Below are positions 27,658 through 40,789 of a stretch of 64,000 bases of DNA, piece by piece. This stretch comes from Struthidea cinerea (lineage: Eukaryota; Chordata; Aves; Passeriformes; Corcoracidae). The position numbers and the translations under genes were made by a program. Numbering within the stretch: position 1 is the stretch's first letter; each line of letters begins with the position of its first letter. The notes under the pieces are model-generated. The model ran no database searches. It was not told the origin of the DNA and worked only from the letters and a program-made list of their open reading frames with translations. The stretch spans positions 348,703-412,702 of the forward strand of contig VZTI01004954.1 in assembly GCA_013397865.1 (NCBI GenBank), given 5' to 3'.

Positions 27658-30600
27658 GTAAGTATTCTGGAGGTTTTGTTGATTTTCTTTCTTTTTCCTC
27701 CTGGTATTTATACAGAAATCTGCTTCCCCAGGAGCTTGAGATAAAATGTCTGGGAAATAAAACTGTAATAATGGTGTATAGGTGGGATTGGGCATAGTCC
27801 ACAAATAAGCAGTGGTGTCTTCCTGTTATCCCACTGTTAACATCCTGTGTAACTCTCCCAGGTAAGTGCCATCAGCTATGAATTAAAAACAGGACCCTCC
27901 TCTCTCCAAAAGATAGTGCTTGTTTTTGCAGAGAATTTCAGAGCCCTGAGTGCAGCACCCCATGCTTGGTGAGGTGGCTGTGAGGGGGTCTGGCTGTGAC
28001 AGCCTGTGAGGTGAATATCTCTTTGTATGGAAGAGATGAAAGAAAGGGTTCTTCAGGGCAGTTTTTGTTTGGATCGAGAAGGACACTCCAAGATCTGAAC
28101 CGCTGAATCTCCACACAGAGTTTGAGAATAAAATTCCTTTGTATTCAGGGTTGACTCCTGGGGCTGTTTTAAGTGAGTGCAAATAAATGATTCCTTGACC
28201 TACCAAATAGCTGAGGCTAGAAAATAATACAGTAACACTTCTCTCTAGTACAGTGACTTGTGTAAATGTTGCTGAAAACAGCTGCACAGCACACTATGGG
28301 AGCTGTGGGGGTGAAGGTGCAGAGAGAATGTCCTGACAGCCCCTTTACACTGGGATGTTTTTAGGCTCTGGTACCCTAGATGGGGCCATCTAGGTTTGGC
28401 CAAGTGAGTGTTTCAGTCTATGAGCACTGTGCTATAGAAACCAGACTGCTGGTGAAGCTTTGCCAGATCTGGGGAAAATCTTTGACCTTTGCAACATGTC
28501 CTCCTTTTCTGCTCAGAAAATGTTTAGCATGCAGTCAGATATCCTGCACATAGGTATTGTTTGGGAGGAGGTGGAAGTCCTGGAGTAGAAAAGCTGTCAT
28601 TAGTCCAGCTGGATTTATTTGGCTGTTGCTGCCTCAGTCCCAGACAGCCTGAGTTAGGATATATTTATTCCCTTTTAGGGGTGACTTATGTTGACATTTG
28701 TGCTGTGTCTCTTACATAGTGGCAATGGACTGTGTCTCTTTTATGGTCCTGGGTTTATTGTTTGGTGTCTTATAAGTTAAAACAGTGGAGATGTCTCAAA
28801 ACGGGGAGGCTGACTGAAATTGCCCTTCCCTCCTCCTGGATTTTTCTAGAGGAGCATACATGGGTGATGCCTCTCTCCATCCCCTTCTGTGTTTCTCCCA
28901 GAAACAGGAAATTTCAGGTGAACTCTTTTCTTGTGTGTACTCATATGTCTCCTTTTATTACCATCTTCACAGGGAAAATGCTGCTTCCATGGCACACACA
29001 TGCACCTGACAGAACATACCCATTTCTGAGCGGGGAGCAGCAAGGGAATTGATTAATGAAATGCATCTCTTGCTTCGATTTGTTCCGAGGGTTGGGCAAA
29101 AGTGCTTGCTCCATTAGCATTCAGCAGGAGCAAGTGAGGATTTTAAAGGCTTGGGTTTTTTCCCCTGCCACTGAACACAGTCTTATCCAAAGCTGGATGT
29201 AGTGTCTGGACTTATTCTTTGCGCTGATTGCCCTGGGGACTGCTGATCAGGATGGGGCAGTAGAAGAAAACCTGTTCAGCAGGTGGGATGTGTTATTCCT
29301 GCCGTGAGCTTGGCCTTCTGACCTGCAGGGTGTTTCCTTCCCTGGGATGGGGTTCCCGTGCAGGGCTGTGGAGCTCTCTGTGTGCCACCGAGTCTGGCAG
29401 TTAACAAGTAGGAGCATTGGGGATTCATAGCACCTGCCTTGCTCAACACTGCTTCGTTGCTGGTGGTGTCATCTGCCGTGTTTCAGACTTGTGGGAATTC
29501 ACTTCTCCCCCCTGAGAGCCCCAAGAGCAGCTCTGGCACCTCTGTGTAAGGGCTGCTGGCTTTCCAGTGGAGGGAGGGGATGCTCCAGGCAGCAGCAAGC
29601 CTGGAAGCTGGAGGAGGCCTTTCGAAGGCTGGAGTGGTGGAGGTTGGATGGTGTGTGAAGGCTGTGACAGTGTGATGACTTCCATCCTTCCACTGTGGTC
29701 CAGGAGTTCAGCTTCTTGGCATTTTGCTGGATAAACATGGCTCACTGCCCAGTGATCCCTGGTGCTCTGTGTGCCACCGAGGGACCCATGCCATGGTCCC
29801 CATCCACACCTTGTGGCAGTGGTGGCCATGGCAAATGAGGAGGAACAAGGCTGTGAGGGCTCGTGTGTGAGTATGCCTGTTAAGTGAGCGGCTGCTCAGG
29901 CTGATGAATTGGGTTTCCAGGTTTTCCTGAGCCCCACGTGCTCCCACATGGAAGTACCAGGGGCGTTACTGTAGTTGTGGGAAGGTGTAGCTTTCTACCT
30001 GTTAATAACTACATTGATGAAGATTTGTTAAAGCTTTTAATTTAGCTTAAACATTTTGTGCAAGGGAGGTTGGAGAAAATTACAGTAATTGTGACTGTCA
30101 GATGAAGACATTTGCTTTGCCTGGAGGGAATGGGCCAGTGTCGCATGGCTGCTGGCAGGGAGCAGCAGGGAGAGGTTTGGAGTGTTCCTGCACCTGGAGG
30201 GACTGGCCACAGCAGGAATCAACGCACAGGATCTCTCATCATCCTCTCTCCACATGGACAGTGTCTCTTCTCTGTGGCGCCCTGTGTGTCTGGGATTTGA
30301 AGAATGGCAGACTAGGATTTGTTCTTACTTTAAGTATTTATTTTATAGATTTTAACCTATTTATTTTGTGAATTAGGGGCATAGGTGAGTGAAGGCTAGG
30401 GACTGTAGGCAGAACCAGACTGGGCAGCAATACCTCCTGTAGATGAATGCACAGGCTCTGGACCATCCGTGACTTTATATATGGCTTTGGATGCTGTTTG
30501 GGGTAGGTGGGGAGCTGGCTCCTGTGGAGAGCAGGAGCAATCCTGTGCTGCCATATGGCCCCGCACACAGAGCACTGCACTGGCTCTGCCTGCGCCGTGC

Positions 30601-33600
30601 CGGGGGCCCGTGGCAAATTGCTCCCACGACTTTCTTTGCGTGTTTCTCTTCCACCCCTGGCCTGTTCAGAGGTGAGTCGTTCATAGAGGGGTGGCCTGGG
30701 TGGTGTATGTGATCTCAGTGGGGGCTGAAGTTGCCCCCACCTTGGAAATAACCTCCTAATAATTATAGAAGGTACAAAGAGGACGAGCATGCAGAGAGTC
30801 TGGGGGCAAAGTGCTGTGGGAGAGAGCAGTGAGCCCCTTTCAGAAGGCTGAATTCCTTGCATAGACTGCATTTTCTGCCTGGGGTGTAGTGTTGCTGGCT
30901 GGCAGCCTTTCCAAGCCCACAGCCTCCTGCATGGATCACGCTGCTGGGAGAGGGGGAGGGTGCTGTGTTTCACCATCCTGCAGTCACCCCTGGGCTCAGG
31001 GCTAAAAGCCTTGGCACACACGGCTTGGCTCCAGCTGGGTTTAATGTGTCAGCGGGGAGGGAGCTGCCTGCCTGACTCCTGGAGGTGCAGAGCCTGGTGC
31101 TTTGGCTGTCGCTGAGGGCAATTTGCTGTAATGCTCTTCGCCTTCTCACCTGCAGTGGGTAATTTTTACTGAGCGGCCTACTATGGTGTTCAGGATAATC
31201 AGTGCAACGGGGCTGGGAGGTGTTTTGTGGCTCAGGATGGCTTTACAAGCTAAACCTTAGTTGAGGAGTTAAAAATAATGTTGAGTATGTGTCGTCTTTG
31301 TTTGCCTTTTCCCCTCAAGCATCTCCTTTCGCTGCCTCCCTATGGGAAAACCTCTCACTTAGCAGCACTTCTGCAGCAGCCCCTTCCATCAAAACGTGTT
31401 TGTGGAAGGAGAGCAGCCCCTCCAAGGATCCTGTGGCCCCAGGGTGAGCAGTGTGTTGGAGCCTGTCCTACACTCACTGTGACCTTCACACACATCCGTG
31501 CAGCGTGTCCGAGTGGCAGGACCTGCTCTCCAGTCCTCTCCTCCCTTGCCTGATTTTTTTTCCTCCAAGCACCAGCTGTTTGCAGCACAGCTCTGAGTCA
31601 CACTAGAGGTGCTGCACATGTCCTGCCTCATCTATTCCTGGTACCTCATCCCCTGGTACTCCTGGGTATGAGAGGAGGAACGCAAGGGATCAGAGTGTGC
31701 CATGGTGTTGGCCGCAAGCTGGTGCAGATGCTTATGGAGCAGCAATGAGCCCAGCCATTAAGTCTGTCTCTGCCTGACCCTTTCAGAGCTGACATTCAGG
31801 GGTCTTGTTCAGTCCTGCATCAAAGGAACCTTTTCACTTCTCTTGCCTTGATTTGGTGTTGCTTTCTGTGCTCAAAAGATCCCAGCTGAGGCTCCCTGTC
31901 CTCTCCTTCATGGAGGAGGCTGCAGGCTGCTTCTTTCAGAGCTTGCAGAGGTGCTTTTTTCCAGCTTATCCCTGTCCTCGTGCTGTAAAAGGAATATGAT
32001 GGAGCTGCTCAGCCTCTGAAGCCCACCCCAAGAATTCTGAGACGGCACAAACGTGTTTGCTGGGCATTGCCGGAGTTGAACCGCCAGCACCCACGGAGCT
32101 CTCAGCCTGTCATGGCTCTGCTGGGAGCTGTGACTCACTTTGGGAAGTGTGGCTGTTCCTGTGTGCTGCTCCAAGCGAGAGGGACACCGCACTCCCTAAT
32201 CAGGGTCGCTGTTTGGTCACGCTCCTCTGCATCCCAATGAGGTTCTGTCAGGGGTGCATTTCTTGGCTCTTTGCTTGAGCCATTCCAGCACGGTGGGCAG
32301 ATGGGGCTGGCTGAAGGTGAAGGGCAGGATTTGGTTCTCAGCTGGGAATTTCAAGCTTGCAGGACCAGGTCTGGCAAGTGATAGCCAGGAATAACCAGGA
32401 TAGGTTATTGCCTGGTAACCCAGGGAGCCCAGGAGGCTCTGTCACCTTTTGTACACCAAGATGATGCCACGTAATAATGAACAGCAGAGAGACAGGTGAC
32501 CTAACATGAAGTGGAGGAAGCAGAAATGCCAACAGATTTCGTCTTTTTAGAAGGTTTCCTGCCTCCTGTCATAATCTTCCTTGGTACATGACCCTCCAGA
32601 GCCCACCAAAATATTCTCATTTTCACCTGTAGGATGAGAAGAGAATAATGGGAAAGAGGATTAAGAGTATCTGCTGCCAGGAGAATGTTGTTTTGATAGT
32701 GCCATCCTGAATATGCACTGGCATTTGATGGATTTTCTTTTAAACTCTTGGGTTCAGCAAATTTTATTAACGTGAACTTAAAAGGTTTTGTAATCTGTAG
32801 AAATTACTGTGTTAAAGTGGTCCGCAGTTTATATTTGAGAATACTAAAGCAGTTGGCTGAATTAAGGCCTTACATATTAATGTATTTTTCAAATTTTTCC
32901 AGGAAAACATTTTTCATTCCATTTGTATTGAATTGGAAAACTAAACGTGGTGGACAGCTGGTGGGAGAATTTGGTCTGTAGCTGCTGTGGAGAGCAATGA
33001 GTTGCTTGAAACATGTGATAACTATTTAAATTAAAGAAAAACACTAATGACAACTGAGAATATGCCGAGGTTAAAATGGGTCATGCAAAAGCATTTCATT
33101 TTCCAAACTGTGCATACTTTCTCAAGCTTACACTGCAATAAAGCATGTATTTTTGTGTATGGATGTTTGTGTGTGAGAGAGATGGAAAGAAAACTTCAAG
33201 TTTGGAGTCCTACAAAATCCAAAGCAATGATGGATGTTCTTGGAAAGCGGTGGTGAGACAAGCACATAATTGTGTTGGAGGGCCAGGAGGTCACTTGGGG
33301 TCTTTCTGAGCACAGTGCTGTGCTCGGCCCAGCATTCAAGTGTGTTTTTTGGCTGAAATTTATGTTTATTGTGCCACGTTTGGGGTTTCTGGCACGTGTG
33401 TTACAGCATTGTTAGATGGATTTGTCTGGCAGGGTGGGTTTCACAGCAAAGGCAGTTTAACAGAGATGGATAAAGCAGAAGCCAGTTTTTCTGGTGGAAA
33501 AGAATACAGGCTTTCTGCCCCCATCCAGGAGCCTGCATGAATATTCAAAACTACACCCTGTGACTGAGATGCCTTCAGGTTATGCTGTTGATAGGACAGA

Positions 33601-34427
33601 TGCTGACAGCCCCGGGGGAGGATTTCTGCTGCGGGGTTTTGCTGTGTGTATGGAAGGGGAGGAAGATGAGGCAGCTGTGGATTGTGGTCCAAGAGTGATT
33701 CCAAACCTTAGTGTTTTATCTCCAAAACAAGTTCAGCGTCTTTACTATGGAAAGACACACATAGAGAGAGGTGACCCTTGGAGAGCAAACAAGTGTCCTG
33801 GCATGTATGAAATCCATCCTCCTCTTAGCAAGGTGTCTGGATCCCCTTGGCTGCCTCCCATCTGCTTGAGTAGGATGAAGTTGGTTTTTGCAGGTAGGAG
33901 AAGGAGGATCAAAACTCTTATGGTCTCTGCCTCTGGTCTCCAGCACTGCCAGCCTGTGGACAGTTGATTTGTGTAAGGAACTTGACATCCGGATTGTTCT
34001 TCCTCTTGCCTTGTTTTAATTTCCTGTGGCTGCAGGAATGCTACAAGGCAAGGGGGAAACTAATCTCTGGGGTTGTGGCATTTCCCCTCTGTTTCTCATT
34101 CTGTGTCCTTCCCAAATGGAGTGAGTGAACAGACAAGGAAGCAATTGAGGAAGGTAACTGCTGAAACCGCCTAATTGCCTGTCTTTCTCTCACACTGTTG
34201 CCTTAAGGGAGAAAATGAGGCAAGAAGCAAATTTGCACATTGAAACCTTTCAGTTACTGTTGTTAGGACTGCTGAGGGTCTGTAGGGGCACAGGAAAGGG
34301 AGGAATTACGTTTCAGGCTATATTCAGGAGAGAAAAGCCTTTCTCTTAGCTCATACATCATAACAGGTTTGCATTTCTCAGCAGAAACACTGAGTTATTA
34401 ACTTTTCTTCCCTTCTTCTTTCCCCAG
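27658..34427 (+). other. IGDCC4: Intron 2 of IGDCC4
   Basis: The intron is 6770 bp, running from gtaagta to tccccag, phase 1. No coding exon is supported in it. A 212-codon ATG-initiated open frame on the minus strand (30338-30976) is the longest open frame here but has no recognised homology; a GTG-initiated plus-strand frame at 33494-33967 is also unsupported. The rest is unique-looking sequence with no recognisable repeat. Confidence 0.85.
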
Positions 34428-34569
34428 CGTTATCACGCTTTTTCCAGCAGCCGGAGTCACAGACAGTGGAAGAAAATGGCATGGCCCGGTTTGAGTGCCG
34501 GATCGAGGGGCTGCCCTCCCCTGTCATCACCTGGGAGAAGGACCATGAAGCTGTTCCAGCAGAACCCAG
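34428..34569 (+). CDS. IGDCC4: IGDCC4 exon 3: N-terminal half of Ig domain 2
   Basis: The exon is 142 bp. It starts after a strong polypyrimidine acceptor (cttctttccccag), completes the split Thr codon from exon 2 and ends two bases into an Arg codon at donor gtgatt. It encodes the linker and the first beta strands of Ig2: PESQTVEENG, the first Ig cysteine in ARFECRIEG, then GLPSPVITWEKD with the core Trp. The match to mammalian IGDCC4 over this stretch is close. The 3' boundary is the only phase-2 junction in the visible gene. It splits Ig2 just before the RFIILPNG strand of exon 4. Reading through the donor gives an unrelated tail, which supports splicing at this site. Confidence 0.93.
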
Positions 34570-35303
34570 GTGATTCCCAGATTGCTTTCCTGGGCCAGCT
34601 TGAAAAAGAGCAAAGCAAAACCTGACCATTTAGGATGTGGAAGTCATTCTATAAAATGGTGGAATGACCAGAGAGGTGATAGACCGGGTTTGGACCTGAT
34701 AACTAAGTGATATAAGAGGAGGTATTCAAGGGGCCCAGGAAAAAAAGTCCATAAACACCTAAATAAAACATCTTTCCCCCAGATATCCAAACCACAAAGG
34801 AAGAACAACCCTTGATATTGTGCCAGTTATTACAGCACAGAACCTGCACCCTGCAAAGGCCTGTATGTGCCTGGGACAGGGCATGGCAAGGCATGGACTG
34901 CTTTGGCTTGTCCTCTTGTGTGAAATGATGTGGAATTCTTTGGGGGATTGGAGTCTGGGGTGAGGATTATTGACCTGGGCATACCCGACTGTACTCCATG
35001 GTGTGGTTTTTCTTTGATTTTGGTTGTGGTTTTAGTGGGAGGTCTGTAGACATCACTTCTGCAGGGGGTCATTGACTGAATTGTCCTTTAGTTCTTAAAA
35101 ACTCCTTTTCTGTTCTGCAGAAGGATCTGTTTCCCTCCTGGCGAAGTTAATCCAAGTGGCAGAAGAGGAAAAAAAGAGCGTGGAGGTGGGGGGGATGTTT
35201 AGGAATACTTTTGCAGCAGTGACTGTTTCTATAAGACTACCCACTTACATCCTTGAGTCTGGAGTGTAGCATCTGAAGGTTCATAGGAGGCTGTTGCTTT
35301 GTA

Positions 35304-35351
35304 ATGAGAAGAAAATTAATAAAAAAGCAAGGAAAAAAAACAAAAAAGAAG
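35304..35351. repeat. A-rich simple sequence
   Basis: Purine-dominated A-rich stretch with AAAAAAAA and AAAAAAG runs in intron 3. No transposon body was recognised beside it. Confidence 0.6.
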
Positions 35352-35923
35352 GGATTGCAGGGAGAAGTGTGCCATAGATACAATGGCTTTTTAATGAGAC
35401 AGCTCGATGGATATTGTGAAATTACTTGCTCAGAGATTGCTTTCATCACAGGCAGCCTGAAAATTGTTTTCCTTGTAAAAGCCAGGCCATAATCTCTGGC
35501 TGCACATCTTGCTTTTTAAATCGTGTTCTAGCTAATATGCTTTTTCAGAAGGATTAGCTTTTTTTGTTGTTGTCTAGTTGTTGTTGGATTTAATATAACC
35601 AGCTTTCGAAGGAATTAAGTGAATTCCAGGAAATGTTGGCTGCCAACCAGAGCTTTCTGTTATCCTCCCTGCATCATGCCTAAGGATGGGATCTCAGGCT
35701 GGCCTGATTACTGTGGGCTGCCTCTTGTGCACACTTCGGATGAGCCTGTGAAAATGCAACCCTTTGGCTGGGCAGGTGTCAGGGTGATGATTTCATATTC
35801 CAGAATAGCTGGGCTGGGAGGGTGTGCAAAATCAGGCTCAGGGGATACAGCCCTGGAGTAGTGCTACTAACATCAGTGTTTGTGATTTAAGAAGGCTAGA
35901 ATAATGGTGTAGAACTCACATTG

Positions 35924-35995
35924 CTTTTCCCTTTTCCCCCCCTCTTTTCTTCCTTTTCCCCCCTCTTTTCCCCTCCTTTTTCCTCTTCCCCCTCT
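35924..35995. repeat. 72-nt uninterrupted pyrimidine tract
   Basis: Every base from 35924 to 35995 is C or T on the + strand; after one G the C/T run resumes to 36004. It contains two near-identical internal units of about 19 nt (35931-35949 and 35953-35970), suggesting tandem growth. Such tracts can form triplex (H-DNA) structures. Confidence 0.9.
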
Positions 35996-38519
35996 GCTTT
36001 TCTTTGTTGTTCTTACCTTTGGGTACTCTTTTCAGCCTTTGCCCCTGGGTGCAGGTTCTAGCATGGTGCCACCTCAAAGGTACTGAAGGCTGAGTTTAAA
36101 AAAATCCTTAAACCACCCAAGGGGTACCAAAGTGCTGATTGGTATTTTTGAAATACCTTTCCTGTCCCTCTTCAGGACAAAAATCTAAATTTCATATATG
36201 AGTAAGGCACAGAGTATTTTGCAGTTCTGGCTCTGGAGTACATTGAATAAATACAGTCTTAAATCTTCAGCAGCTGCTGAAAGGTGGCTCACAGGATTTC
36301 TCTAGACTGCATTTGCTTTGAGGTGTGTGCAACATCTCTTGGCATAATCTCTGGTTTAGGTGCTGGCTGAGTTTCACATCAGGCTCCAAATTGTTGTTTA
36401 TTTTCTCTAGAGACAAGATGAGCACTTGCTGGGAACTGGAGGTCTTTGGAGGTCTTCACAGCAAATCCATAACCTACAGACCACGTGCTGTGCGGTCACA
36501 GTATATTTTTCCACATTTTAGCTAAGTGAGGGTTTTATCTGTGTGTAGAGTTTATTTCTATGCTGTGTCAAGAGTGCCTTGATGTGGCTGATGCTCATGT
36601 ACAGGACTCTGGAGCTGTGAGCAAAATGGCTTCCAAAGTGAGCCTACAGCAGAGCTGCAGGTTCCTCACTGTGCTCAGGACTGGTGCTTTGGGCTGTCCT
36701 AGGCACCTTCAAAAGGCTGCAGGGAGGGTGTGCTGGCAATTTACTGGTGAAAAGGTAAGAAAGGGAATAGAGCTGTTAATGCTGGAATATTCTCTTAGCT
36801 GTAGGGTTGCAGGGTTTGGACAAGAGGCAGTGGCTCTTGATTTCAGTTCTTGAGCACTGCCCTGGTGAGCAGCCCTGAGCCCCTCAGTGCTCTCAGGGAG
36901 GGGAAGAGCTCTGTGGATGTGCCCTGTTGTTCTTGCTGCCTTTTGGGGCCGTGGTAGTTGGCCCTGCTCTGAGTGTCCTGTCCTTCAGTGTAATCCAGGT
37001 GGGGGCTTGCCTTTCGCCCGACAGTGCAGCTATCAACAGCAAAACTCCTGGGACTGCCAAGGTTCCAGCACTTCTGTTGCTTCCATGGCCTTTGTCTGTC
37101 TGTCCTTTAGTTTTTGTTTCTTGCTTAATCCTTGATGAAGTTGAGCAGACAAAAAGATTTGCCCTTTGTGTGGAAGAAAAGCTCTGCCAACTGTCTGCTC
37201 TGAGTCATCAGGCAAATTTCCTTGCAGGGAGCCTGGGGATGGAGCAAATGCCCTTGAAGGCTGCCTGAAGGCTTCTAGTTCAGGGCTGCTGGGACCCTGA
37301 AGAGCTGGAGGCTTTGTGAGCAGCTGGGAGAAATGGTGGCTAGAGAAATTCTGCTTTTTTTCCCTCCTCTCTTCCCCGGCAGAGCAGTCCTCAGCGCTGC
37401 CATGTTTTCCCAACAGGATGTACTGCGCTGAGTAGATCTCTACCACTGGTGCTGAAGGAACTGTCTCAAGCTCTTTTGATGAAGTCTCCCCCACTCAACC
37501 CCCTTTTTTCCAGCTCCTGCTCTCTTTTGAGACACAGTGGTTTGTTTCGTGCCCTCCAGAGAAGCTGGGTCCTGAATGCCCTGGTCTAGTGACCCTACTC
37601 TGAGAGGAGAAAGGCCGCAGACCAGAGGTTCATCCCAGCCCCAGTGAATCTGTGATACATCACTGACGCATCTTTTTGTGGCTGGGAGATGCCTTGCCTG
37701 GTGCTTGAAATATGTTGATATTAATTACAGACTCAAATAGCAGATGCATGACAAAAATAAATATTATCGCAGTGGGAGGCTTTCCCTCCACGGAGCTGAG
37801 AGGATGCAAATATTTGTCATCTTTCTCCCGAGTTCTGATGAAGCATCCTGATGAGGGCTTTTGTGTGCCACCTCCTCTGAGGTCTTTTGGAGCTTGATCC
37901 TGAGCAAAATGTCTTTGCAAAAGCAAAAAGCAGGAACATGGCTTTAGGGTGGTAAAGCATTGCGTTTGTATACGTGGGAAGCTTCAGCCAGTCTGTGTCC
38001 CTGAATCAGGCTGTAGGATTGTTCCAGTGGAGACAGCATGGTCACTGGAGGAGCTCTGGTCGCTCTTCTTTCTTCATCAGCTGTGAAGAGGACAAGACAC
38101 AATGAGCTCAACCGCAGTAGCTGCAGTCCAGGATTGATGCAAGACTCACAGCAGGGATATTTGTCTTTGGAACAGACCGCTTGGGGCAAGGGAGGTGTTT
38201 CCATGAGTGCAGATTTAGGATAAATGTTTGCAGGAGCAGGCGTGCTGTTGATGACCATGGCTTGAACGCAGGAGGAGTGACCCGTTAAGGTCTTCCTGGC
38301 TCCATGATCCTCGTTCATGGCACTCCAGCAGTCTCAGCACCTGGAGAACCACAGTTTGACTTACTGTGATCTTTGTGGATGGCAGGACTGGCATTCATGG
38401 TTATAACTTGTCTTTGTGCTGTTCCTGTGGAATAGCTGCTATCCCTCCCCTTAGCAATTGCCTTTGAATGTGTCCTCTTCATAATGAAGACTGATAACCC
38501 AGAGCTGCCTGTCAAACCT

Positions 38520-38720
38520 CGGCAGCTCTGTTTATAGAGACTTGCAATTAAAAATGGATCTCATATATAATTAAAAAGGATCACGTAGGCTTTGCGCCTT
38601 GCGTTCAAGAATAAAGAGGCTGCCATCTAGGAATCCAGGCAGAAAATGGAGATGCTGACAGCCCGCTCCTACTTTTATGCTAATTGCTAATCATGTGCTT
38701 TGTTCAGTGTAATGCAGCAA
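38520..38720. promoter_or_regulatory. Homeodomain-motif-rich block (candidate enhancer)
   Basis: GCAATTAAAAATGG, ATATAATTAAAA and GCTAATTGCTAATC words cluster within 200 bp of intron 3. This is compatible with a conserved noncoding element but unproven. Confidence 0.2.
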
Positions 38721-39433
38721 GGATTGTGTTCATGTCGTGAGCAGTGTAGCCATTTCACTCCGTGGAAGTGTTTCCCAGTAGCATCCCATGGGCGAATCAG
38801 GGGATACTGAATGCCCAGCTGTGAGTTTGTCACCTTGTGGAAGCCTGAAACTTGGGGAAGAAGGAAAGGAATCACTACAACCCAGAAATGGTGCAGGTTC
38901 AGGTGGCTGTGTCGTGGCTGCTTTGGCACATGAAGATGCAGCTGTGTATCATTTGATCCCTTCATGTACCTGAGGTGCAGCAAGAAAAAGATGATGTTCA
39001 GACTTCTTTGCAATGGGTTTTTTGTGTGGCAACCAAACCTTTGTAAAAAACAAGTGCTGAAAATGGCTGTAGTGTGTACTCAAGCACCTGTATGCTTGGG
39101 GACATGTACAAATGTGTATGTAGAAGCGTGTGTGTATGGAGTTGGTTTGTACTGCCTAGTTGGTTTGTGTCAGCAAAGTCCTGTTATTGTGGTCTCCCAA
39201 AAGCAGCTTTTGCACTGTGAAGACTCCAAGGTGATGGATAGGTTTGTACCTGCTGCTTTTTGAGAACCACTGGTTGGGTTGCTCAGAGGTTCCCTGATCC
39301 CATTCTGCTGTCATTACCAGGACCTGCACATGAGAGATTTGCAGGAGAAAAGGAAGGGATAAAAGGGCTTTGGGGTGATGAATAGATGGGGTAATGCATA
39401 GCCTGTCTCACACTCTTCCTTTTGGTCTCTCAG

Positions 39434-39567
39434 GTTTATAATTCTTCCCAATGGTGTCCTCCAAATCGTGGATGTGCAGGAGAGTGATGCCGGGATTTAC
39501 CACTGCGTGGCAACCAACGCCGCCCGAAAGCGCTACAGCAGTGATGCCACCCTCAGCGTGGTGAAAG
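39434..39567 (+). CDS. IGDCC4: IGDCC4 exon 4: C-terminal half of Ig domain 2
   Basis: The exon is 134 bp, between acceptor ggtctctcag and donor gtgagg. Its first base completes Arg (PAEPR), then FIILPNGVLQIVDVQESDAG leads to the second Ig2 cysteine in IYHCVATNAA. The DAGxYxC motif is the canonical F-strand signature of I-set Ig domains and pairs with ARFEC of exon 3. It ends one base into a Gly codon after LSVVK, so the next intron is phase 1. LPNGVLQI, DVQESDAG and CVATN match mammalian IGDCC4 almost exactly. Together with exon 3 it makes one Ig domain of normal size. Confidence 0.94.
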
Positions 39568-40789
39568 GTGAGGTGCTGCCAGCAGCTTCTTGGGCTGGGC
39601 ACAGGTCTGCCAGGTAATCATTGTGTGTGGTGGACAGCTGGGCTCAAATACCAGTGACCTTCTCTCCTCCTGGTGTGGCTCTGCACATGGCCAGCTTTGG
39701 TTAAAACTTGCAGAGAAGGTGTTTATGAAAGGTTTCTCTTTGCTGTGATGGGATAAGGAGGCTGAGTTGGGAGGACTCCTTTGTGCTCTGGAGTAGTTAG
39801 AAGGGGTGAGGCACCCTCTTTGCTCCTTGGGGACTGCAGCATTGTTGGTGGTGTTCTCTGCAGTGGCCTTGGATGGCAAGACAGGCAAGGGTTGGCATAT
39901 ACAAAGGTGCTTCCCAAGCAAGCAAGAGAACTAGCTGGAGACTGGAGTAGCTGGCAGGACTGTGCCTACCCCAGGTTGCCCGGCCCAGTCCAGAAGAGGT
40001 TGAGCACAGTGACATCCGACTTGCGCTCTGAGTCCATATTGCTGGTGCTCTGCTGAGCTCCAGAGATCTTTGTGTGGTATTTGGGAACAGCCCCAGCTGG
40101 GATTTCTCCTGGTGATACAGGCCTTTGGAGCAAGGCTTTGGGTGTGAGCTGTCTTATGCCTCCCGATCTGGGCCTCAGCTTCTGAGCGCATTTTCCTTTG
40201 TAAGCCAAGAGTGCAGCGGGCAAGTCTGGACATGAGAACGTAGCACAGAGCATAAGTGCAGTGGGGGTGTCCAGACTCCAGCATCCTTCCCAGCACACCT
40301 GGCTGCCTCCCCAGCTTTGTATAATCCCTGTCCTGCAAGTGGACAAACTCACCAGGGCTGGGAGTCTGGCTGAGCTGTCCATTCTCTCAGAACCCCCTGC
40401 CACATCTGCCTCCTGTTCGTGCTGACCCCGGTGTGTCTTGCAGGCAGCTTTAACCTTGAAAGCTCTGAAATCCTTCCCAGCCCCTTTTGTCTTTGTTTAG
40501 GATTGCGTTGCTTGGCATTCTGCTCCCAGTGTATTTTCCCAGCAATGGCTTTGCTGTTCATCCATCAGCAGGGAGTGTAATTAACTGTGGAGCCTGAGAA
40601 CACACCTCTGATCAATGGATTGTGTCGTGGAGGTAATCTGGGTGGAATCTGCAGAGAATTTGTGAGCGGCTGAATGCTCTGTATCTAATTGCCAGCCTCT
40701 GCCAGATCCTCTGTGTGTTTAATGAAGCACGGAGCTGAGGGGAGTGCTTCCTATGGGCAGTTCCACGCTCCAGAGACAGCTCCCGTGTT

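Larger units (their letters stand above)
34570..39433 (+). other. IGDCC4: Intron 3 of IGDCC4
   Basis: The intron is 4864 bp, from gtgatt to tctctcag, phase 2. It contains an A-rich stretch near 35300-35350, a long pure pyrimidine tract at 35924-35995, and an AT-rich homeodomain-motif block at 38520-38720. I see no exon or RNA gene in it. Confidence 0.85.

Noticed and set aside
33494..33967. 157-codon plus-strand open frame in intron 2.
   Set aside because: It begins with GTG, resembles no known family, and has no splice-site or context support.
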